A stretch of 64,000 nt of DNA from positions 1 to 64,000 of the forward strand of contig CANNFQ010000007.1 of assembly GCA_947503925.1 (NCBI GenBank). The letters run 5' to 3'. Positions within the stretch are counted from its first letter, which is position 1. Every line of letters starts with the position of its first letter. The notes under the pieces were generated by a model. The model was given only the letters and a program-made list of their open reading frames with translations. It searched no databases and had not been told where the DNA came from. Below are positions 25,103-33,131 of this stretch, piece by piece. This DNA is from an uncultured Paracoccaceae bacterium (GTDB lineage Bacteria; Pseudomonadota; Alphaproteobacteria; Rhodobacterales; Rhodobacteraceae). Both the position numbers and the translations under genes were made by a program.

Positions 25103-25882
25103 TCACAGACTCAGACAGGGATTTGCTTTCTCATCCGCGATCAACTCTCGTAGTGAGCCTGTCTGGATTGAACCCATGAACACTGTCCGACCGACTGCGA
25201 AGGCAGGTGTGCCTATAAAGCCGAAAACAAGTGTGATGGCCGCCGTCAGTCGCCGGCGGCGGTCGATAGCATCAGACTGCATGTCTTCGAGCAGTCTGTC
25301 TGCATCGAGCTCAAGATCTTCTTCAATGGCGGCGATGAAGCGTTCATCCGTGACGGCAGGCGTTCGGATCAGGCGCGCGTGCATTTCACAATACTGGCCC
25401 TGAAGGTCCGCCGCCAGCACTGCCCGGCTGGCAACTGTCGAGGCTACGCCAAGAAGCGGGAGCTGATGACGGACAATATGAAAGGTATCCGGGTCACTTG
25501 CCTCTGGATCGGTCAGACGATCATCCATCACCCGACAGATCGGACAGGCGAAGTCGGAGAACATCGCGACCGGAACGGTATTGCTGGATCCCTCACCGAA
25601 AAAGGCAGCACAGGGGTTCTTCCTGACGAACTGTTCTAGTTCGTCATCAGCGTCGGTTTCCGGTTCACCTGTGTCGATACCCGCAAAAATTGCCGCGCCT
25701 GGCGTAGATGCCCCTGCGCCTTGCAATCGCCTGAAGGGTGGCAGATCAGGTATGTCCTCGAACGCGAAGTCCGGCTGTACATGCGATGCGAGATACGGAA
25801 CGCCTTTTACCCACCCTGCAACAGCAAGCGCACCGCCAGCCAGTAACGCCCGCCGCCTCCAGTCAGTCGTCTTTGCCGTCAA
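25103..25882 (-). CDS. DsbA/Com1-like thioredoxin-fold protein, exported
   Basis: A 259-residue protein with a twin-arginine-like basic start (DWRRRALLAGGALAVAG) and a thioredoxin-fold domain whose active site is CPIC (SDFACPICRVMDDRL, about residues 125-140), followed by the cis-Pro region FIGTPAFAVG. It probably handles disulfides or metal-binding thiols in the periplasm. The frame is open further upstream without a good start; I choose TTG, which overlaps the TGA of the glutaredoxin-MauE gene (TTGA). The two are translationally coupled and belong to the copper island. Confidence 0.8.
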   Translation of the reverse strand: MTAKTTDWRRRALLAGGALAVAGWVKGVPYLASHVQPDFAFEDIPDLPPFRRLQGAGASTPGAAIFAGIDTGEPETDADDELEQFVRKNPCAAFFGEGSSNTVPVAMFSDFACPICRVMDDRLTDPEASDPDTFHIVRHQLPLLGVASTVASRAVLAADLQGQYCEMHARLIRTPAVTDERFIAAIEEDLELDADRLLEDMQSDAIDRRRRLTAAITLVFGFIGTPAFAVGRTVFMGSIQTGSLRELIADEKANPCLSL

Positions 25883-26667
25883 CTTGCAATCCGAGCGAGC
25901 ATTACAATAGCCATCGCCATCATCATGAGGTTTTCCGTCAGGCTGACAAATCCGAGGGGCACATTCGATCCGCCGCCCACACAGGCGCATTTCAACTCAC
26001 GTTTGTCGATGTAGACGGCCTTGAACACGCTGATCGCGCCGACCGTCGCGACAAAGAGCGCCGCAGGTGCCGCGAGCGGGGTCAGCAACATGCCCGTCAT
26101 CAGAATGCCTGCCCCGGTCTCGACCCAAGGATAGACATAGGCGTAGGGCAGCCATTTTCGCGCCAGCAGATCGTAGTTAAGAAACATCGTTGTGAAACTC
26201 TCGATATCGCGAAGCTTCTGCATCCCTAGCAGGATCATTGAGACCGAAATGAACCAACCCAGCGTTTGCCATGTGATCGCTCCGAGGAAGCCGACAGACA
26301 GCGTTAGCGCCGTGGCAGCAGCTACGGCAAAGAGGTAAAGGACGGGTTTGTAAGTCTTGGTCTTCGGATCATAGTCGGTGAGTTTTTCGCGCAGGGCATC
26401 GTAGCCGCCGACCCGCTCGCCGTCGATCCATATCTGCGGGGTGGTCGGCACATTATGCGCTTCCTTGAACGCATCAACCTCGGATCGTTCGCGAAACAGA
26501 CGATCATCAACCTCGTAGCCGTGACGGTTCAAGAGCCATCGTGCCTTTTGTCCCGACGGACACAGATGGTTTGGCAAGGCCATTCGGTAGAGAACGGCTG
26601 TTTTTCCAGTCGCAGATTCCGCAGGGTCGCTCGTTACATCAGCAAAGTTGCGGGTATCTTTTGGCAT
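25879..26667 (-). CDS. Glutaredoxin-MauE fusion membrane protein
   Basis: A 262-residue protein. The N-terminal glutaredoxin-like domain (about residues 22-95) has CPSG in place of the usual CPYC and the cis-Pro segment TTPQIWIDGERVGGYDAL. The C-terminal part has four transmembrane helices of the MauE/DoxX type (VLYLFAVAAATALTLSVGF to ENLMMMAMAIVMLA), with conserved FKAVYIDKRELKCACVGG near the end. MauE proteins pass electrons or maturate disulfides. It is divergent from csoR, with a CsoR-type operator between, so it is probably copper-induced together with the DsbA-like gene downstream. Confidence 0.85.
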   Translation of the reverse strand: MPKDTRNFADVTSDPAESATGKTAVLYRMALPNHLCPSGQKARWLLNRHGYEVDDRLFRERSEVDAFKEAHNVPTTPQIWIDGERVGGYDALREKLTDYDPKTKTYKPVLYLFAVAAATALTLSVGFLGAITWQTLGWFISVSMILLGMQKLRDIESFTTMFLNYDLLARKWLPYAYVYPWVETGAGILMTGMLLTPLAAPAALFVATVGAISVFKAVYIDKRELKCACVGGGSNVPLGFVSLTENLMMMAMAIVMLARIAS

Positions 26668-26741
26668 GATAGCTCTCCTGATGCATTAAGTTTAAGGCCG
26701 GTGTATGGTTGCCACTTCATCTAATGTAGATGCTTTATATA

Positions 26742-26756
26742 TACCCCCATAGGGTA
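26742..26756. promoter_or_regulatory. CsoR-type operator (TACC-N7-GGTA) in the divergent promoter
   Basis: The 21-bp near-palindrome ATATACCC-CCATA-GGGTATAT (26739-26759) contains TACC-N7-GGTA, the same spacing as known CsoR sites of the TACCC...GGGGGTA kind. It lies 48 bp before csoR and 75 bp before the glutaredoxin-MauE gene, so one repressor could control both. The same layout recurs at 31209-31223. Confidence 0.7.
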
Positions 26757-26803
26757 TATCAAGGAGATGTATCATTGGGGATAAAAAAGAGGGAGCGCAA
26801 CTC

Positions 26804-27076
26804 GTGAAAGCCAATAGAGATAAGACACTGGACCGGCTGTCACGGCTGGAAGGGCAAGTGCGCGGTGTTGCAGGTATGGTTGAGGCCGACCGCTACTGCA
26901 TGGATATTCTGGCGCAGACAGCGGCAATACGGTCCGCCATTCTTGGTGTTGAAAAACTGATCCTCGAAAACCATGCAGAACACTGTGTCGAGACGGCTAT
27001 TCAAAGCGGTGATCCCGAGGAACAGCGCGCCAAATTTGACGAGCTGATTGGGCTTTTGCAGAAGGCATCGAAGTAG
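26804..27076 (+). CDS. csoR: CsoR-type copper-sensing repressor (DUF156)
   Basis: A 90-residue all-helical repressor. The Cu(I)-ligand triad is visible: Cys32 (RYCMDIL), His57 and Cys61 in the H-x3-C pattern NHAEHC, as in CsoR rather than the nickel sensor RcnR. The basic helix RLSRLEGQVRGVAGM contacts DNA. Copper binding releases the protein from its operator. It begins at GTG with GGGAGC upstream; an out-of-use ATG before it meets a stop at once. Divergent copper genes and two matching operators in the island support its role. Confidence 0.9.
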   Translation: MKANRDKTLDRLSRLEGQVRGVAGMVEADRYCMDILAQTAAIRSAILGVEKLILENHAEHCVETAIQSGDPEEQRAKFDELIGLLQKASK

Positions 27077-27159
27077 CTGTTCATTCGAGGGTTTTTACGA
27101 GCTGGAGCAGGTAACCGCACCACGTCGATAGTGAGACAAAACGGCCGTCAGAACATTTC

Positions 27160-28587
27160 TCAGGCAACCTCAAACCAAGCCATCATGCCCGACTTCTGGT
27201 GTGACAGCATATGGCAATGGATCATCCACTGACCGGGATTGTCAGCCACGAAGGCAACTTCGACGGTTTCGTCCGCCCCGATCAGCACGGTATCCCGGAC
27301 GTCGCCTTCCATGTTCGCTGCGCCGCTTTGGCGCAGGACGGTAAAGTGGTGACCATGCAGGTGGATTGCGTGTGGAAACATTGACTGGTTCGTCATTTCC
27401 ATACGAACGGTACGGCCCAGAGCAGCTTGGAAAATCGGCTTGTCCATGCCATTCGCAATCCCGTTGAAAGCCCAGACCATGCCGTTGGCGGCAAGTTCAC
27501 GAAAGCCCATCGCTTCGCCACCAAAGCGGGCTTCCCGCATCCCGCGCATCGCCCCACCTTCCATCAGCAATCTTTCGCGTTGAGGGTCTGACAGGTCCGG
27601 TGCGGCAAGTGTTCCCCAAGCGGGCAATGGGCGCACGTCAGACCCGCGTGAAGCTGGAGTGTCACCCGAATGATTGAACCCAGCAATTTCCACCCATTCT
27701 CCATTTCCGGGATCAAGCAACAGGCCGGCGCGTGTCTCTCCGTCTGTGCGACCGTCGATCACGACATCCGCTCTTTGCGCGGGTCCGAGGACGAGTGTTT
27801 CGCTTTCACGTGGCGTGACAGGGTGGCCGTCCAGCGCAATCAGCCGAGGCGATAGCTGCGGCAATGACAAAGGCATTATGCGGTCTGTAGCTGTATTGAT
27901 GACCCGCAGCCGCACACGCTCGCCCGGTTGGATGTCCATTTCAGGATAGGCCGCGCCGTTCACTGTTACTGTGTTTCCCATGCGCCCACCATGCGAGGCA
28001 GCGTGTAGGTCATCCCATCTGTCCTCCATAATGCCTGCATCGCGATCGAGCAGCCAGTCATCAAGAACAAGCACCAGCTCACGGGTCGCAGCACCAGCTT
28101 CCCCTAGCCAGGGTTCGCGATCCTCCACGATCAATGGACCCGCGAGGCCACGCGCCACTTGTTCCGTGCTGCGGTTGTGTGAGTGATACCAATATGTGCC
28201 GGGATCGGGAGCCAGGAAGTCATAGTCGAACCCCGCCCCGGGTGGCACCGGGGCTTGCGTCAACGGGGCCGCGCCGTCCATCGCGTTCTCAATGCGAATT
28301 CCATGCCAATGAACAGCGGTCGGTTGCGGCAGTTTGTTGACCAATCGGTAGCCGACGCGGTCACCCGCTGTCAGGCGAATTTCTGGGCCGGGAACCCTGC
28401 CTTCCGCCCCGGTCGCATAGGCCCAGACAGGTGTTGCAGGATATCCGGCCGGAGCAAGCTGCGCAGATGCCGGAGCAGCCCGCAGTACGGGCAGGCTGGA
28501 ATTGGCAAAAGAGGGAGCCGACAACAGGGATGTGCCCCCAAGCGCAGCAGCGCCTTTCAGAACAGAGCGTCGAGACAGGGAGGTCAT
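27160..28587 (-). CDS. Multicopper oxidase (CueO/CopA-like), Tat-exported
   Basis: A 475-residue periplasmic oxidase. The Tat signal is SRRSVLKG (residues 5-12). Three cupredoxin domains carry the type 2/3 copper motifs HWHG (93-96), WYHSH (133-137), HLHGHHF and the type 1 motif HCHMLSH near the C-terminus (Met or Leu axial region LSHQKSGMM). A Met-rich stretch (about residues 330-360: MEGGAMRGM, GGEAMGF, NGM) resembles the Cu(I)-binding segment of CueO. It should oxidise Cu(I) to Cu(II). It is the last gene of the CopC-CopD operon. Laccase activity is possible. Confidence 0.93.
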   Translation of the reverse strand: MTSLSRRSVLKGAAALGGTSLLSAPSFANSSLPVLRAAPASAQLAPAGYPATPVWAYATGAEGRVPGPEIRLTAGDRVGYRLVNKLPQPTAVHWHGIRIENAMDGAAPLTQAPVPPGAGFDYDFLAPDPGTYWYHSHNRSTEQVARGLAGPLIVEDREPWLGEAGAATRELVLVLDDWLLDRDAGIMEDRWDDLHAASHGGRMGNTVTVNGAAYPEMDIQPGERVRLRVINTATDRIMPLSLPQLSPRLIALDGHPVTPRESETLVLGPAQRADVVIDGRTDGETRAGLLLDPGNGEWVEIAGFNHSGDTPASRGSDVRPLPAWGTLAAPDLSDPQRERLLMEGGAMRGMREARFGGEAMGFRELAANGMVWAFNGIANGMDKPIFQAALGRTVRMEMTNQSMFPHAIHLHGHHFTVLRQSGAANMEGDVRDTVLIGADETVEVAFVADNPGQWMIHCHMLSHQKSGMMAWFEVA

Positions 28588-28600
28588 AGAAGTTTCCTCT

Positions 28601-29479
28601 TCAAAGGTTGACCGGAGGTGTGGTGATTGAGGTCAGTGTTGCCGTTGCCAGCAAGATGAGCAGAACGGCCCCGGCCTCGATCTGGATAGAGCGGCGCAGA
28701 TGGGGCACGGCTGCGGGTGCGCCGGAGGCGAGTGCCGGAACGAACCGCCATTTGTTGAGCGCGGCCAAGGCCATCAACCCCGACACAACGCCAAGCTTGG
28801 CAAGAAGTGTCCAGCCGTAAGCTGTCGAAAGCAGGTTCGAGAGTGATCCAGTCATCAGCCATGCAAAAATCAAACCAACGACGACGAGCAATGCGACTGT
28901 AAAACTGGCGACGTTTCCAAATCGATGAAGCAGCCTTGCCCCGTCCGGTTGGCCGACCGCGTGTCGCAGGGAAAGCAGGGCTCCGATCCAAAACCCCGCC
29001 GCCAGCAAATGCAGGGTCAACAATGACGCGAGCAACCAGCGGGGATCACCAAGAGAATGACCCACGAACGTGTAGGACACAGCGATCAGTAGCGCACCGA
29101 TCAGCCCGGCCGAGAGGCCGACAATACCTCTGATCAGCAATGCCACGACCAGCAGTTCGCCTGAGCCGCGCCAGATCGCAGCCGCCCCAAGTGGACTGTC
29201 CCAAACAAAGCCAAGCATCATCGGATCGACGGCACCCGGCAGACCCATCCCTGATATGCGGGCGGCCCGGATACCAAAACGCAGAGCCAACACCGCCAAC
29301 CCGACCAAAGCTGCGATAACGGCTACTTTGCGAGCCAGTTGGCGAACATCAGCGTTTGCGGCTGGAAATACGACAGCAAATAGCGGCCCGCCCATGGCAA
29401 GAAGCGCCGCGCCATAGCCCATGGCCCCTGCGATGATCGCCGCTATGACCCATCCGTCGATTGGTGCCAGACCTTCCAT
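28601..29479 (-). CDS. copD: Copper resistance protein CopD family
   Basis: A 292-residue inner-membrane protein with about eight transmembrane helices. Typical CopD features are YTFVGHSLGD, LHLLAAGFWIGALLSLR and LNKWRFVP. CopD is thought to pass copper from periplasmic CopC across the inner membrane. It is separated by five bases from copC and 13 bp from the oxidase gene, so the three form one transcript. Confidence 0.9.
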   Translation of the reverse strand: MEGLAPIDGWVIAAIIAGAMGYGAALLAMGGPLFAVVFPAANADVRQLARKVAVIAALVGLAVLALRFGIRAARISGMGLPGAVDPMMLGFVWDSPLGAAAIWRGSGELLVVALLIRGIVGLSAGLIGALLIAVSYTFVGHSLGDPRWLLASLLTLHLLAAGFWIGALLSLRHAVGQPDGARLLHRFGNVASFTVALLVVVGLIFAWLMTGSLSNLLSTAYGWTLLAKLGVVSGLMALAALNKWRFVPALASGAPAAVPHLRRSIQIEAGAVLLILLATATLTSITTPPVNL

Positions 29480-29484
29480 TTGGA

Positions 29485-29829
29485 TCAGTCGGCTATTTCA
29501 AAGCTGAAAGTGCCCTGCATTGGATGGCCGTCCGACGACAAACCTCGCCAATCAACCGTATAAGCCCCGTCCGGTAGGCCGGCAGGCGGCAGCGCCCGGA
29601 ACTCCGTCACGGCGTCTATTCCGGTTTCCCGCTCGATGCTGACGTCACCATCTGGTCCGGTCAGCGTGATTGCGGTTACGTGCATCGGATCATCAAAACG
29701 CATTTCAATGGCTTTAACCATGGCGACCGTCGCTTCATTGGCGGGCATGGTTTGTTCGGCCTTTGAGCGTGCCAAGGCTCCGGTTGCAGTTGCGGCCAGC
29801 ACGAGAAGCGCAAGGGTCATCTGTCTCAT
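29485..29829 (-). CDS. copC: CopC-type copper resistance protein lacking the N-terminal His ligand
   Basis: A 114-residue periplasmic beta-sandwich protein. The signal peptide is at about residues 1-20, and the domain contains MPANEATV, EMRFDDPM, VDWRGLSSDGHPMQGTFSFE. In typical CopC the first residue after cleavage is His, which with a later His in DGHP binds Cu(II). Here the cleavage-site sequence reads ALARSKAEQ, with Arg (CGC) where relatives have His (CAC), while the DGHP His is kept. Copper affinity may be altered. The ATG overlaps the cytochrome gene stop. Confidence 0.88.
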   Translation of the reverse strand: MRQMTLALLVLAATATGALARSKAEQTMPANEATVAMVKAIEMRFDDPMHVTAITLTGPDGDVSIERETGIDAVTEFRALPPAGLPDGAYTVDWRGLSSDGHPMQGTFSFEIAD

Positions 29830-30290
29830 TGTCTGTTTTCCATTTCAGTGTGACGGGCACGGATTTCCTCCGACCAAGTTGATTTGATGTAGCTTAGCAC
29901 GGCAATGATCTCTTCATCGCTTAGAATACCCTCGTAGATCGGCATGTTGGAGGCGTAGCCAGGATCATTGATCAACGCACCAACGCCGTATTTGGTCAGC
30001 TGGAACAGCGTGTCACCGTCATGGTGCCACGTGTGCCCAGTCTCATCATGTGGGGGTGCCGGAAGCCGTCCATCCTTACCCGGAGACCGCCAGTTGGCTT
30101 GACCTTCCAGATCGGCACCATGACAAGAGGCACAGTTTGCCCCATAGACACTGCCACCGAGCGCGACGATTGCAGGATCGTCGTCGCGCAAAACGACGCG
30201 GTCCGTTTCCGCCGAAACATTGCTAAATGCGTAGAGAGCGGCCCCAATCAGGGCCGCTCCACCAACGGCTATCAGAGCGATCCGTTTCAC
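29826..30290 (-). CDS. Exported monohaem cytochrome c
   Basis: A 154-residue protein with a membrane anchor or signal at residues 5-23, the haem motif CASCH near residue 54, and a distal Met in SNMPIYEGILSDEEI. Class I cytochromes of this form sit beside CopC/CopD and multicopper oxidases in alphaproteobacterial copper clusters and may carry electrons from the oxidase or toward an oxidase. It overlaps DUF411 and copC by 4 bp each. Confidence 0.9.
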   Translation of the reverse strand: MKRIALIAVGGAALIGAALYAFSNVSAETDRVVLRDDDPAIVALGGSVYGANCASCHGADLEGQANWRSPGKDGRLPAPPHDETGHTWHHDGDTLFQLTKYGVGALINDPGYASNMPIYEGILSDEEIIAVLSYIKSTWSEEIRARHTEMENRQ

Positions 30291-30781
30291 AGACCAGCCT
30301 GATAGAAGACCTCGCCATTGCCTACATCGCCACCAAAGGCGATCACGTCATAGCGCGCAGTCGGATCATTCCCCATGCCGGGCGAGCCACTGGGCATACC
30401 GGGGACGGCAATTCCGGTGATGCCGGGGCGTGCTTCCAGAAGCTTTGCCAGAGCTTCAAACGGAGCGTGGCCTTCAACGACGTAGCCGTGAACCGTCGCG
30501 GTATGACAGGCCCACATATTGCCGGGAATATCTGCATCCAGTTTCACGTTCGTCACATCTGCTGTGTCAGTCACTTCGATGTCGTAGCCTTCTAGGCGGG
30601 CCAGGGCGACCCATGCGCCGCAACATCCACAGGTCGGGCTCTTTGTAACGTGCATGGTGCCGTGGTAGGACATGACCCCATGGTCATCTGCATGAGCCAT
30701 GCCAGCCCAGCCGAAGGACGCCATTCCAAATGCGAGTGCGACGGCGGGTGTAAAGGCCAGAATTGTTTTGATCGGTTTCAT
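30287..30781 (-). CDS. DUF411 metal-binding exported protein
   Basis: A 164-residue protein. The signal peptide (MKPIKTILAFTPAVALAFGM) is followed by the DUF411 domain: the metal-binding CGCCGAW motif, then IPGNMWACHTATVHGYVVEGH and PGMPSGSPGM. DUF411 proteins (CopG-like) accompany copper and silver resistance genes and probably exchange Cu with partner proteins. I start at the ATG with GAGGAAC upstream; the reading frame is open ten codons further. Confidence 0.9.
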   Translation of the reverse strand: MKPIKTILAFTPAVALAFGMASFGWAGMAHADDHGVMSYHGTMHVTKSPTCGCCGAWVALARLEGYDIEVTDTADVTNVKLDADIPGNMWACHTATVHGYVVEGHAPFEALAKLLEARPGITGIAVPGMPSGSPGMGNDPTARYDVIAFGGDVGNGEVFYQAGL

Positions 30782-30887
30782 AAGATGTTCCTCTCGAAAG
30801 GGTGCGCCCAAGGGTCAGGGCATCAGGCAAAGCCCGCTTTGATGTGATTTCTAGTCTGCGCCGCACCACGGAATGGCACGGCGGGCA

Positions 30888-31202
30888 TCACACCGCGCGG
30901 GGCGGATCGAGAGGGCCGGACGGTTCAAATCCAGTCAAAAGCACACCGGATGTGCAGAACACATCCTCGCCTGTTTCGAGCGCGGTGTAACTTGATGTCA
31001 AAGCCGGAAGAAGGGCCAACAAAGCATGACAGGTCTGGGCGCGCTCTGTACTATCCTGACAGCACAAGGGTTGCCCATCAGCCATGCCTTCAACAGTTGC
31101 GTGTTCATGGTCTGAAACTGGCATATGTCCTGCGTCCAAAGCATTGGAGAGCGAGATGGAAAACGTCAATAGGACGACCAGAAGGATACGGACCACGTAC
31201 AT
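30888..31202 (-). CDS. Small exported Cys/His-containing protein of the copper operon
   Basis: A 104-residue protein with an N-terminal signal (MYVVRILLVVLLTFSISLS) and several possible metal ligands: DAGHM, DHEHAT, a CC pair (LCCQDS), TCH and a late Cys. The C-terminus LLTGFEPSGPLDPPR resembles the DPPP-type ending of small DUF2946-like proteins that stand beside copper genes; the family match is tentative. It is the first gene of the oxidase operon, with 106 bp to the DUF411 gene. A CsoR-type operator ends 7 bp before its ATG, so the transcript may have almost no leader. Confidence 0.65.
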   Translation of the reverse strand: MYVVRILLVVLLTFSISLSNALDAGHMPVSDHEHATVEGMADGQPLCCQDSTERAQTCHALLALLPALTSSYTALETGEDVFCTSGVLLTGFEPSGPLDPPRAV

Positions 31203-31208
31203 GCAACA

Positions 31209-31223
31209 TACCTACACGGGGTA
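31209..31223 (-). promoter_or_regulatory. CsoR-type operator and promoter of the copper oxidase operon
   Basis: TACC-N7-GGTA, identical in spacing to the site beside csoR. On the minus strand it lies between a -35-like TTGCCA (31238-31233) and a -10-like TAGGTA (31214-31209), 18 bp apart, so a bound CsoR would block the promoter. Transcription would start about at the ATG of the first gene. Confidence 0.6.
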
Positions 31224-31270
31224 TATGTGATTTGGCAAGTCGCAGGTCTGTTACCAGTGGTCTCGGCAGT

Positions 31271-31857
31271 TCAATGACCGTGGGCATCTTTCCCCTGTGC
31301 CATGATAAAGTGATGTTCGCGGTGATGATCCCGGCTCGCCATCAGTCCAAAAAATCCAAGACCTTTGATCCTTGCCAGAACAGCCGGAATTTCACTAGTC
31401 ACGCTCAGCTCGATCCCATCACTTGTTTCTGTTGAAGCGACCGTCCAGCGATCATCGCGGGCAAGCTGTGCGGCGTGAGCAGGAACCATGCGCCGAAGCG
31501 TGGTGATAGTGTCCGCATCGCCGGTGGCGATTGCACTGATCCCGTCCGGTAGGTCAGTTTCCATGACAATTGCGTCCATCACCAAGCGGTCCATATCGAC
31601 CAAATGAGCCCGCAGCCCGGCCAGATCAACTTGCGCCCAATCCGTGTCCGGGTCTGCTTCCAACACGCGCACGACTTCGGAAAGAGCCGCAAATGCCCCT
31701 TGGCCGGGTTCGGACAAAGCAGTGCCGGTCGCTGCCTGTTCCTGCCCTGCGCAGAATGATTCATGCCATTACCGTGCTCTGTATGACTGGTCTGCGCGAT
31801 TGCAAATACTGCGCCGCCTATTAAAGCCGTTGCAGTGAGAATTATCTTTGCTCGCAT
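31271..31857 (-). pseudogene. Frameshifted exported protein (DnrO-like/His-rich C-terminus), copper island
   Basis: Two overlapping frames make one protein. The first gives a signal peptide and His-containing start (MRAKIILTATALIGGAVFAI, then AQTSHTEHGNGMNHSAQ). The second continues GQEQAATG, then LSEPGQGAFAALSEVVRVLE to the His-rich end DHHREHHFIMAQGKDAHGH. They join at a GGG run (31745-31747): one extra G would restore a single frame of about 195 codons. It is either a true null allele or a homopolymer sequencing error. Related exported proteins occur beside copper genes in this group; their role is unknown. Confidence 0.7.
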
Positions 31858-31913
31858 GTTCGCCTGCCTTTCAATTTAAATTTACAGACTATCCGAAATG
31901 CTCTTTCATCCAT

Positions 31914-32444
31914 ATGATTTCTATCATGTCACATTGGCTTGATGTTTTCGACGGCGCACCTGTCCATAAGGTTGCGAAAGGTGGATCGTTGTTTCGTCAG
32001 GGAGATTGCGTGCAGTCCATGTATCTGGTGCGATCCGGGGCGGTAGCACTGGAGCGTCCAATGGCGGATGGCGTCCCGCTGACGCTGTATATCGCCACCG
32101 CTGATATGGCTGTAGCCGAAGCATCCTTGTTTGCCGATGCTTATCACTGTGACGCAGTTGCACGTTCAGACGCCGCCGTCGCCAGCCTGCCACGCGCCAA
32201 GTTTCTGGCCCTAGTCCGAAATCACCCGGATGCGGCACTCAGTTTAATTGAAACTCAAGCGAAGGAAGTACAAGCGCAACGAGCGCGAATTGAAATCCTG
32301 AGATTGCGGCGGGTGGCTGAGAGGCTGGACGCTTGGATGGATTTATACGGCGAACCTGACAAAGGAGAATGGATCAATGTTGCCAACCAGATCGGTGTAT
32401 CCGCTCCGGCACTCTATCGGGAACTGGCGAAGAGACGTGACTAG
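31914..32444 (+). CDS. Crp/Fnr family transcriptional regulator
   Basis: A 176-residue regulator with a cyclic-nucleotide-binding-like beta-roll (residues ~15-110: GGSLFRQGDCVQSMYLVRSG), a long dimer helix and a short C-terminal helix-turn-helix (WINVANQIGVSAPALYREL). The FNR Cys residues are missing, so it is not a simple oxygen sensor. Two ATG starts are possible (31914 or 31926); neither has a clear ribosome-binding site. It is divergent from the frameshifted copper-island gene with 56 bp between and may regulate it. Confidence 0.85.
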   Translation: MISIMSHWLDVFDGAPVHKVAKGGSLFRQGDCVQSMYLVRSGAVALERPMADGVPLTLYIATADMAVAEASLFADAYHCDAVARSDAAVASLPRAKFLALVRNHPDAALSLIETQAKEVQAQRARIEILRLRRVAERLDAWMDLYGEPDKGEWINVANQIGVSAPALYRELAKRRD

Positions 32445-32576
32445 CACGGTTATTTTCGTCCGATTGGAAAACCGGCCATTTATACATGATGCAGCATTGA
32501 TTAGTAATGGGATGGACCGGCTGCTTCACCCAGCAGGTTAGGCTTTGCCTATTTTCTGCAAACAGGAGAAGTAGCT

Positions 32577-33131
32577 ATGAAGACCAAAACCCCAGAAGGT
32601 ATCGATGAGATCGCTGTCATTGGCGTCGACATCGGCAAAGACACATTCCACCTGGTTGGCTTTGATCACTCGGGGCGGCACAAAAACGCGACAGGTCCAA
32701 TCAGCCGGTCAGAAGAAAACAGTGCCAACATCATGACCATTCCTGGGATTGGTCCGCTGATCTCAACTGCCATCGTTGCCGCCATTGACAAGGGCGATGT
32801 GTTCGACCGAGGCCGAGACTTCGCCGCGTGGGTCGGATTGGTACCACGCCAGTTTAGCACTGGCGGACGGACAATCCTTGGCCGGATCAGCAAGCGTGGA
32901 AACAACTATCTGCGGATGCTATCGGTGCAGACCGCAAATGTCATCCTCCTGCGACCGCACCGCTGGGATGTCCTGGGGTTGGGACCATGGTTGCGTGGCG
33001 TTGTGGGTCGGATGCCGCACAACAAAGCCGCGGTCGTGCTAGCCAACAAGTTAGCCCGCACCGCATGGAGCGTTCTGCGGCACGGATCGAAGTATGCGGT
33101 CCAGAGAGACGAGGCTTTGGGCGCCATCTGA
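32577..33131 (+). pseudogene. IS110-family (IS1111 group) transposase with internal deletion
   Basis: A 184-residue frame carries only the two ends of an IS110-family transposase. Residues 1-35 match the start of the DEDD domain (AVIGVDIGKDTFHLVGFDH, with the first catalytic Asp), then the sequence jumps to the C-terminal Transposase_20 domain (IMTIPGIGPLISTAIVAAI, RDFAAWVGLVPRQ, GRISKRGNNYLRML). About 150 residues with the remaining acidic residues are missing without breaking the frame, so it cannot transpose. Full family members are about 340 residues. An AGGAGAAG ribosome-binding site remains. It marks the right border of the copper island. Confidence 0.88.

Noticed and set aside
27670-28611. 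Several plus-strand frames opposite the multicopper oxidase and CopD genes
   Set aside because: They are antisense shadows in GC-rich coding DNA with Arg/Ser/Pro-rich composition and no recognisable domains.
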